DNA from: Brevibacillus borstelensis
Lineage (GTDB): Bacteria > Bacillota > Bacilli > Brevibacillales > Brevibacillaceae
Length of the DNA stretch: 64,000 bases
Direction of reading: 5' to 3'
NCBI RefSeq assembly: GCF_003710865.1
Contig: NZ_RHHO01000055.1
Location: forward strand, 1-64,000
The stretch's first letter is position 1. Each line of letters starts with the position of its first letter. The position numbers were made by a program, and so were the translations under genes. Shown piece by piece: positions 57,793-64,000 of this stretch. The notes below the pieces were generated by a model. The model was not told the DNA's origin. It did not search any database and saw nothing but the letters and a program-made list of their open reading frames with translations.

Positions 57793-58929
57793 GTGAAACG
57801 TACGATACTGGAGAGCTCGGCCGCCACGGATAGCCCCGGACGAAGGGTGATGAAAATCGCCAAGAGAGATATCAGGAGTTTCAGGGGCTGGTTTGCCTCA
57901 GTTCTGTTCGTGTTGATTCTGGTGTTGATCGCCAGTGCGACCCTGGCAGTCATGCTGGGCTCAGTGTCGATTCGGCCCGGCACGATCTGGAAAATTGCTT
58001 TTTCCCATATTCCGTTGATAGGAGAATGGATACAGGCGGATTGGTCAAAATCGGAAGAAACGATTATTTGGCAGATTCGCTTTCCGCGTGTCTTGCTTGC
58101 GGCAATCGTTGGCGCGGGCTTGTCAGTGGTCGGGGTGACCATACAGGCACTTGTAAGAAATTCGTTGGCGGATCCGTATTTGCTCGGGGTTTCCTCAGGT
58201 GCATCGGTAGGAGCGACACTGACAATTCTTTTCGGAGCATTCAGTCTATACGGACAGTATTCCCTGACCATTGGGGCTTTTACCGGATCGCTCCTGGCGA
58301 TTGTCCTTGTTTTTGCGCTTTCGCGGCTTGGAGGGCAAAACTCGACCGTGCGCTTGTTGATGTCCGGCATTGCTGTTTCGGCTGTACTCTCGGCGATCAC
58401 CAGCCTGATTATCTTTTCAGCTCCTAACGAGCATGGCATCCGTACAGTTTTGTTCTGGATGCAAGGTAGCCTCGCGGGAGCCAAATGGGAGTACCTGACC
58501 ATTCCGGGCGTTGTGGTAGTGGCCGGGATGTTCGTGCTGATGACTTATTATCGCTCGCTCAATGCGATCATGATGGGAGAGGAAACCGCGAGGACGCTGG
58601 GAGTGAATACCGAACATTTCCGAAAAATGCTGCTCGTTATGACCGCGCTGCTCACAGGGGTCATCGTCTCGATCAGCGGGGCAATCGGCTTTGTCGGACT
58701 GATGATGCCGCATATTGTCCGCATCATTGTCGGCACCGATCACCGCCGCGTGCTTCCAGTCAGTGCGCTGCTGGGAGCAAGCTTTCTGATCTGGGCCGAT
58801 GTCGTGGCCAGACTGGCATTCGCTCCTGAGGAATTGCCCATCGGTATCATTACATCGCTGTGCGGAGGGCCATTCTTTATTTGGCTCATGCTTCGAAGCT
58901 CGTATTCGTTTGGGGGTGGCGGAAGATGA
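57793..58929 (+). CDS. btuC: Cobalamin-type ABC transporter permease (BtuC/FecCD family)
   Basis: A 378-residue permease with about ten helices. It has the FecCD signature ETIIWQIRFPRVLLAAIVGAGLSVVGVTIQALVRNSLADPYLLGVSSGA and the C-terminal ISGAIGFVGLMMPHIVRIIVGTDHRRVLP. GTG 57793 is chosen because GGAGTGAG lies just upstream. It overlaps btuD by 4 nt. Confidence 0.93.
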   Translation: MKRTILESSAATDSPGRRVMKIAKRDIRSFRGWFASVLFVLILVLIASATLAVMLGSVSIRPGTIWKIAFSHIPLIGEWIQADWSKSEETIIWQIRFPRVLLAAIVGAGLSVVGVTIQALVRNSLADPYLLGVSSGASVGATLTILFGAFSLYGQYSLTIGAFTGSLLAIVLVFALSRLGGQNSTVRLLMSGIAVSAVLSAITSLIIFSAPNEHGIRTVLFWMQGSLAGAKWEYLTIPGVVVVAGMFVLMTYYRSLNAIMMGEETARTLGVNTEHFRKMLLVMTALLTGVIVSISGAIGFVGLMMPHIVRIIVGTDHRRVLPVSALLGASFLIWADVVARLAFAPEELPIGIITSLCGGPFFIWLMLRSSYSFGGGGR

Positions 58930-59738
58930 ATCTCATCGCCGAGCAAGTATCCGTCATGTTGGATGGAAAGGAAATCCTTGATCACGTCGACCTGCAGGCT
59001 AAGCCGGGAACATTCGTCGGCCTGATCGGTCCGAATGGAAGCGGAAAGTCGACTTTGCTAAAGAGCATTTACCGGGTCAGGAAGCCGGATGCGGGTCTTG
59101 TTACAGTAGATGGAGAAGACATCTATCAACTGTCGCCTCGGCAAACAGCGCAGCGAATGGCAGTTGTTCGTCAGGAAGGCACAGTTGAATTCGATTTCAC
59201 CGTTAGAGAAATTGTTTTGATGGGCCGTTCTGCACATAAACGATTATTTCAGTCAGATACGGAAGAAGACTTTTCGCTCGTGGAAAGGGCGCTGGCTCGA
59301 ACGGGTATGCAAGCCTTCGCAGAGCGCAGCTTTTTGTCCTTGTCCGGCGGCGAAAAACAGAGGGTATTAATCGCGCGGGCATTGGTGCAAGAGGCGAAGC
59401 TTCTTGTTTTGGACGAGCCGACGAACCATCTCGACATTCGCTACCAACTGCAAATTATGGACCTCCTGAAATCGCTCCGTCTGACCGTCCTCGCAGCGCT
59501 GCATGACCTGAATATTGCGGCGACATACTGCGACCGGATCTATGTGATCCAAGAAGGGCGGATTGCAGCCGCCGGCACACCGGAACAAGTGCTGAATCCC
59601 GAAATGCTCCGGGAAGTGTTCGGTGTCGAAACAGAAGTGTATGTTCATCCGAAGACAGGAAAGAAGCACATCGTATTTTTCTCCGGTATGGAAATGAGCG
59701 AGCAGCGGAAGGATGCGGAGGTGTCAACGGCCCTATGA
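58926..59738 (+). CDS. btuD: Cobalamin-type ABC transporter ATPase (BtuD family)
   Basis: A 270-residue ATPase. It has Walker A GPNGSGKSTLL, signature LSGGEKQRVLIARAL, Walker B LLVLDEPTNHLD and the switch His in ALHDLN. It couples ATP hydrolysis to substrate import with BtuC. The start ATG overlaps the btuC TGA (ATGA), and its own TGA overlaps the start of the rubredoxin-methyltransferase gene, so all three are translationally coupled. Confidence 0.95.
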   Translation: MNLIAEQVSVMLDGKEILDHVDLQAKPGTFVGLIGPNGSGKSTLLKSIYRVRKPDAGLVTVDGEDIYQLSPRQTAQRMAVVRQEGTVEFDFTVREIVLMGRSAHKRLFQSDTEEDFSLVERALARTGMQAFAERSFLSLSGGEKQRVLIARALVQEAKLLVLDEPTNHLDIRYQLQIMDLLKSLRLTVLAALHDLNIAATYCDRIYVIQEGRIAAAGTPEQVLNPEMLREVFGVETEVYVHPKTGKKHIVFFSGMEMSEQRKDAEVSTAL

Positions 59739-60784
59739 GTGTTTATTCCTGCAAAGTATGCGGTTTTCGCTATGATGAGTGGCTCGGCGACAGTAAAAAT
59801 GGCGTGCCGCCGGGGATTCCTTTTCAGCGTTTGACAGGCTCGGTTTGCTCTACCTGCGGCCTGTCGGGCGGAAGGCACGAGCGGCTCCCCAGTCCACCTT
59901 ACAAAGGGCTGGAAGCAGCGTACTACGACCAGTTTGCGGGAAAGGCGGGCATACTTTTCTACCGCGGCTGGATACAAGCCTTCGACCGTCAGCCCGCAGT
60001 TCTGGAGCTGGGAGTAGGAACGGGAAGAATCGCCCTGGAATTGGCCAGGCAGGGTATTTCTGTCTGCGGGATCGATAACAGTCCCGACATGCTCGGGCTA
60101 GCGGAAAAGAAGAAGCGGCGGTTGGGGAAAGGCAGAGAACACCTGCTGGAGCTCATGGAACAAGAAGCGCTTCATTTGCAACTGGATCGCACCTTTACTC
60201 ATGTGCTTTTGACCGAGGGGTTTCTCCAGCACTTTACGCTCCGCTCGGAACAAAGGCGGCTTCTACAGTTGATCAAGGAGCATCTAACCGAGGACGGTCT
60301 GGTAGCGATTGACCTCCTCTTGCCCCCTGCAGGTGAAAATTGGCAAACGGAACAGCGAAAATGGGTGTTTCCCGACAAGATGGTCTACCAACAGGTTCGG
60401 GGAGAAACGTCTTACGCACGCCAGCGATTCCGCTACTCTCTTGCCTATGCGACCTTTATCGACAGCGTGGAGCAGCCGCGCTACCGGGTGGACCGGGAAA
60501 TGGCGCTGATGCTCCCGGGGGAGCTGGTCTTGCTGCTGGAGTCGGAGCAATTGGAGGTAACGGCGATGCACGAAAACTACATCATCGACTACCCGGCAGG
60601 CTATATCCATTCGGTTGAAGGTCTGTCTCTTGTCCATACTGTTCCATCATCGCCGGCGAGAGGCGACTATGATTTGGAAAAGTGGACGGAGGGCGGGTAC
60701 CCATTTGCGGGCTTAAACGTGAGGACCAACGCGGATGTCTCGCGAATGACTCTGTTTGCTCGGAAAAAAACCTGTAACAAATAG
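59735..60784 (+). CDS. Rubredoxin-like domain fused to a SAM-dependent methyltransferase, in the B12-riboswitch operon
   Basis: A 349-residue two-domain protein. Residues 1-48 form a rubredoxin-like module: C6-x2-C9 (CKVCGFRYD), the GDSKNGVPPGIPF loop with the conserved PPG, and C38-x2-C41 (VCSTCG), but the usual Trp before the second pair is Val. Residues about 60-345 form a class I methyltransferase: motif I AVLELGVGTGRIALELARQ (about 88-106) and ISVCGIDNSPDML (about 108-120). It is coupled to btuD by ATGA overlap and falls under the cobalamin riboswitch, so a corrinoid-related or redox-linked methyl transfer is likely but unproven. No known characterised protein with this layout came to mind. 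Confidence 0.8.
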   Translation: MSVYSCKVCGFRYDEWLGDSKNGVPPGIPFQRLTGSVCSTCGLSGGRHERLPSPPYKGLEAAYYDQFAGKAGILFYRGWIQAFDRQPAVLELGVGTGRIALELARQGISVCGIDNSPDMLGLAEKKKRRLGKGREHLLELMEQEALHLQLDRTFTHVLLTEGFLQHFTLRSEQRRLLQLIKEHLTEDGLVAIDLLLPPAGENWQTEQRKWVFPDKMVYQQVRGETSYARQRFRYSLAYATFIDSVEQPRYRVDREMALMLPGELVLLLESEQLEVTAMHENYIIDYPAGYIHSVEGLSLVHTVPSSPARGDYDLEKWTEGGYPFAGLNVRTNADVSRMTLFARKKTCNK

Positions 60785-60832
60785 CGGCTTCTTGCATCTA
60801 ACAAGGTGAAACAGGAAGGAGGGCGCGTCTTC

Positions 60833-61372
60833 GTGGATAAGCTTCAGCAGACGCCAGAGGCTTCTTTGGATCGGCTCATGCAGGAATACGGGACGCGTGT
60901 CCTGCGACTGGTCACCTTGATGGTGAAGGACCGTGACCTGGCCGAAGACATTACGCAGGACGTATTTTTGAAGGTCTACCGCAACCTTTCCGGCTTTCGC
61001 GGAGAGAGCAGCATCCATACCTGGATCTACCGGATCGCCGTCAACGAATGCAAGGGCTATTTGCGGTCGTGGACGTTTCGAAATCTGTTTCCGCAAGCGT
61101 GGATACAAAAAAATGGCGAGGCGTCGACCGAAAATATCGTGCTGCAGCGAGCTGCCCGGGATGAGCTGGTCCGGCTTGTCTTGCTGCTTCCGCCACTCTA
61201 TCGCCAGGCGGTAGCTCTCCACTATTATGGGGAAATGTCCATTGCGGAAGTGGCTGAGGTGCTAGGTGTGACCGAAGGGACTGTTCGGACGAGGCTTCAT
61301 CGGGCGAGACAGCTGTTGAAAAAGGAAATGAATACCGGGGAGGGATGGGAATGGAACGAGACCAATGGCTGA
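60833..61372 (+). CDS. ECF sigma factor
   Basis: A 179-residue sigma70-family protein. It has region 2 (VLRLVTLMVKDRDLAEDITQDVFLKVYRNLSGFRGESSIHTWIYRIAVNECKGYLR) and region 4 (LPPLYRQAVALHYYGEMSIAEVAEVLGVTEGTVRTRLHRARQLL). I chose GTG 60833 because AGGAAGGAGGG is about 10 nt upstream; ATG 60806 lies before that site. It is 48 nt after the rubredoxin-methyltransferase gene, so read-through from the B12 operon is possible. It overlaps the next gene. Confidence 0.92.
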   Translation: MDKLQQTPEASLDRLMQEYGTRVLRLVTLMVKDRDLAEDITQDVFLKVYRNLSGFRGESSIHTWIYRIAVNECKGYLRSWTFRNLFPQAWIQKNGEASTENIVLQRAARDELVRLVLLLPPLYRQAVALHYYGEMSIAEVAEVLGVTEGTVRTRLHRARQLLKKEMNTGEGWEWNETNG

Positions 61373-62373
61373 AAGGATTGAAAGAGCGAGCCGATCGCAG
61401 CGTACTCCATGACGTCGTGTTCTCCCCGGAAATGGAAGAGAATATACGGCGAACGATCAAGCAGGAGGCAGGGCGAAAAAAAAGGACCTTTCCCCCGGGG
61501 CGATGGGGCCTTTGGGCCTCGGCAGCAGCCGCTGTCCTGCTGCTTGCTCTCGTAGGCACTGCGATAACCGGTGTAGGGCCGGGAGAACAAGCCCGGCAAC
61601 CCGTTCAAGAGAAGCCTTGGCTACCCGCTACTATTGTGAATCCGCCCGATTTGTGGAAACCGTCGCCACGTTCAGATATACACAGCGAAAATCAGGTTTT
61701 CAGCTACCTCGGGGAGAAGCCTGTCCGCATCATGACAGATGAATTTGGGCTGTACGAGGATCAGGCACAGCGGATTTCATTTCTGTTGAACGGTTCATTT
61801 GGAAAAGAGGTGGAGCTGGTCGCCTACAGTACGGAGGGCAAGCGCATCAAGCTTGGTTCTTATGAAGTTCTGGGACCCCAGTATGATGCGGATGGCCATT
61901 TTTCGTCCAGCATTGCCCTTCCCGATCCGGGTGTCTGGAAGCTGCAGGTGCTCTCGGGCAGCGAGCATTTTGGGCAAGTGTTTGTTCAGGTCGAAAAAGG
62001 TGTCTCCCCCGAAAATCGGGAGTTTGTCACTCCGCTGATCACCGCGTATTTGCAAACGGCCCAGGGAAACCTGAGCTGGCTGGGAGCAGATCGCGATGTC
62101 CATATTGAACTGATCGGGGTAGAAACGCAAGCTCCGGAAAAGCGGCGTGTCTATGCTTGGGTAAGGATTGAAGGCAAGGCAGAGGAGGGGTCTCCGGGAT
62201 TAAGCTGCCCGATGGTCCTGGACATCGCCTACGAACAGAAGAACGGCAAAGGCGGCGCCTACCGGGTAATCAGCCACAGTATGCCAGAGGACGGAAGCCG
62301 CTATCAACCAAGTCTAAAGAAGCTGTTTCCCGAGAAATATTTGCAGCGGTTAAGTGAAGGGAAGAAGCCTTAG
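61351..62373 (+). CDS. Membrane anti-sigma factor with an extracytoplasmic beta-rich sensor
   Basis: A 340-residue protein that partners the upstream ECF sigma factor. The cytoplasmic part (1-60) is helical (MERDQWLKGLKERADRS...EMEENIRRTIKQEAGRKKR) and lacks the zinc HxxxCxxC motif. A transmembrane helix follows (WGLWASAAAAVLLLALVGTAIT). The outer part (85-340) has an immunoglobulin-like segment (LPDPGVWKLQVLSGSEHFGQVFVQV) and a second domain with LSWLGADRDVHIELIG. It overlaps the sigma gene by 22 nt. ATG 61351 is preferred because GGGGAGGG is 6 nt upstream. The signal sensed is unknown. Confidence 0.82.
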   Translation: MERDQWLKGLKERADRSVLHDVVFSPEMEENIRRTIKQEAGRKKRTFPPGRWGLWASAAAAVLLLALVGTAITGVGPGEQARQPVQEKPWLPATIVNPPDLWKPSPRSDIHSENQVFSYLGEKPVRIMTDEFGLYEDQAQRISFLLNGSFGKEVELVAYSTEGKRIKLGSYEVLGPQYDADGHFSSSIALPDPGVWKLQVLSGSEHFGQVFVQVEKGVSPENREFVTPLITAYLQTAQGNLSWLGADRDVHIELIGVETQAPEKRRVYAWVRIEGKAEEGSPGLSCPMVLDIAYEQKNGKGGAYRVISHSMPEDGSRYQPSLKKLFPEKYLQRLSEGKKP

Positions 62374-62452
62374 CATTATACGCCGTACCTGCTTCAAATC
62401 CTGGTTCGGATCGGTCCTCGAAAAATCGTGGGAACCGCCTTATTCTCAATTG

Positions 62453-62481
62453 TTGCTCGCATAACCGCGCTTTGATATAAT
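62453..62481 (+). promoter_or_regulatory. Promoter of lepA
   Basis: TTGCTC (62453-62458) and TATAAT (62476-62481), spaced by 17 nt, 85 nt before the lepA ATG. The 62374-62566 interval has no gene. Confidence 0.65.
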
Positions 62482-62566
62482 TGACGTTAGTGTATTTTTT
62501 CGGAACGCGGTCTGAAGGTGGACCAACAGGCGACGTTCAGATGGCGTGGGAGGGAACTGACAACAC

Positions 62567-64000
62567 ATGGATCGCCGTGAAAGACAAAAACGCATTCGCA
62601 ATTTTTCCATTATCGCCCATATCGACCACGGGAAGTCAACCTTGGCTGACCGCATCCTGGAATTGACAGGAGCATTGTCAGAACGGGAGATGGAAGCGCA
62701 GTTTCTGGACTCGATGGATCTGGAAAGAGAGCGCGGCATTACGATCAAGCTGAATGCCGTGCAGTTAAAGTATAAAGCAGACGACGGGGAAGAGTATATT
62801 TTGCATTTGATCGACACCCCCGGACACGTCGACTTTACCTATGAAGTATCCCGCAGCCTTGCCGCTTGCGAAGGCGCCCTCTTGGTCGTCGACGCTGCCC
62901 AAGGCATCGAAGCGCAGACATTGGCCAACGTCTATCTGGCGCTGGACAACAATCTGGAGATTATTCCGGTAATCAACAAGATTGACCTGCCGAGCGCGGA
63001 ACCAGAGCGGGTCAAACAGGAAGTAGAGGACGTCATTGGCCTGGATGCAAGCGAAGCCTGTCTGACTTCGGCAAAAGCAGGGATCGGGATCAAAGATGTG
63101 CTGGAGGCTGTCGTGCAAAAGGTGCCGGCTCCGGAAGGGGACCCCGACGCACCTCTGCAAGCTTTGATTTTTGACTCTTACTTTGATCCGTACCGCGGCG
63201 TAATCGCTTCCGTGAGGGTTGTAAACGGTACGCTGCGCAAAGGCATGAAAATCAAAATGATGGCGACAGGCAAAACCTTCGATGTAACCGAAGTGGGAGC
63301 ATCGATGCCGCGTCAGACCCCGGTCGACGAACTGACTGTGGGTGATGTAGGGTATGTCGCCGCTTCGATCAAAACGGTAGGAGACACGAGGGTCGGTGAT
63401 ACGATTACCGACGCAGCTCGCCCGACGGCAGAACCGCTGCCAGGCTACCGGAAAATCAATCCAATGGTGTTCTGCGGTCTGTACCCGATCGACACCAGCG
63501 ATTACAATGACTTGCGCGAGGCTTTGGAAAAGCTTCAGCTAAACGACGCGTCCCTGCAGTTCGAGCCGGAGACATCCCAGGCGCTTGGCTTCGGATTCCG
63601 TTGCGGATTCCTCGGTCTCTTGCATATGGAGATCATTCAGGAGCGGATTGAGCGGGAATTCAACATCGATCTGATCACGACCGCACCGAGCGTAATTTAC
63701 CGGGTGACCATGACCAATGGCGAGGTCATCGAGATCGACAACCCGTCGAAAATGCCGGAAGTGCAGAAGATCGAAATGATCGAAGAGCCGTATGTGTCGG
63801 CTACCGTAATGGTGCCGAAGGATTACGTGGGCGATGTCATGCAGTTGTGCCAGGGCAAGCGCGGAGAATTTCTCGACATGCAGTACATGGGAGAAAATCG
63901 CGTGCAGCTGAAGTACGACATGCCGCTCTCGGAGATCGTGTACGACTTCTTTGATCTGCTGAAGTCAGGAACCAAAGGCTACGCCTCCTTTGACTATGAA
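62567..64000 (+). CDS. lepA: Elongation factor 4 (LepA), truncated by the window edge
   Basis: The first 478 residues of a translational GTPase that lets the ribosome step back. It has G1 [15 protein letters not shown]2 [10 protein letters not shown]3 DTPGHVDF, G4 NKIDLP and the EF4-type [21 protein letters not shown] and [20 protein letters not shown] segments. The frame is open to the last base, and the remaining 120 or so residues lie outside. ATG 62567 follows GGGAGGG by 12 nt. In B. subtilis it directly follows yqxA. Confidence 0.97.
   Translation, partial: MDRRERQKRIRNFSIIAHIDHGKSTLADRILELTGALSEREMEAQFLDSMDLERERGITIKLNAVQLKYKADDGEEYILHLIDTPGHVDFTYEVSRSLAACEGALLVVDAAQGIEAQTLANVYLALDNNLEIIPVINKIDLPSAEPERVKQEVEDVIGLDASEACLTSAKAGIGIKDVLEAVVQKVPAPEGDPDAPLQALIFDSYFDPYRGVIASVRVVNGTLRKGMKIKMMATGKTFDVTEVGASMPRQTPVDELTVGDVGYVAASIKTVGDTRVGDTITDAARPTAEPLPGYRKINPMVFCGLYPIDTSDYNDLREALEKLQLNDASLQFEPETSQALGFGFRCGFLGLLHMEIIQERIEREFNIDLITTAPSVIYRVTMTNGEVIEIDNPSKMPEVQKIEMIEEPYVSATVMVPKDYVGDVMQLCQGKRGEFLDMQYMGENRVQLKYDMPLSEIVYDFFDLLKSGTKGYASFDYE

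Overview
The window is a moderately GC-rich chromosomal segment from an endospore-forming, naturally competent member of the Bacillales, most likely Brevibacillus or a close Paenibacillaceae relative. I base this on gpr, spoIIP and yqxA (sporulation), comER, comEA and comEC (competence), a T-box in front of leuS, strong AGGAGG-type ribosome sites, frequent GTG and TTG starts, and the Bacillus-type gene order yqeG-yqeH-aroE-yhbY-nadD-yqeK-rsfS-yqeM ... holA-rpsT-gpr-spoIIP-yqxA ... lepA. No database search was possible. Family names rest on motifs read from the translated sequence.

Layout. (1) 1-176 is the 3' end of a group II intron. (2) 229-7632 is an envelope, copper and redox region: a Gre-like factor, a stalk-domain/GH18-like protein, a His-rich FixH/YtkA-like lipoprotein, a thioredoxin-BdbC disulfide pair, a DUF4198-like secreted protein and a CopC-CopD fusion. 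(3) 7629-15633 is accessory: a PPP phosphatase, a sirtuin, a lone tRNA-Thr, a GntR regulator with an MFS cyanate-type transporter, a pirin, and several small genes including three members of one small-protein family. (4) 15828-26158 holds a GalT-like DUF4931 protein, a double GNAT acetyltransferase, YpgR, an FAD oxidoreductase, an ECF S component, a cytoplasmic class A beta-lactamase-like protein, an OppA-type lipoprotein with a class I amidotransferase, a frameshifted peroxiredoxin and DNA polymerase IV. (5) 26184-26871 contains three small genes, two of them tandem paralogues.

(6) 26999-48043 is the conserved yqe-com-hol-gpr-spoIIP block. It is rearranged: T-box-leuS follows yqeM, comEA runs with comER on the minus strand, asnB sits between comEA and comEC, and comEB is absent. 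An ECF sigma/anti-sigma pair sits between comEC and holA. (7) 48269-62373 separates yqxA from lepA, which are adjacent in Bacillus subtilis. It carries an oppDFABC peptide transporter, an alpha/beta hydrolase, an Xaa-Pro peptidase, a cobalamin-riboswitch btuFCD operon and a second ECF sigma/anti-sigma pair. lepA runs off the right edge.

The most unusual item is a rubredoxin-like domain fused to a SAM methyltransferase (59735-60784), translationally coupled to btuD as the last gene of the B12-riboswitch operon. Other points worth following are the three-member small-protein family, the tandem 56/57-residue paralogues, a perfect-period 20-bp tandem repeat beside comEA, and two secreted proteins predicted to start with His in the copper region.
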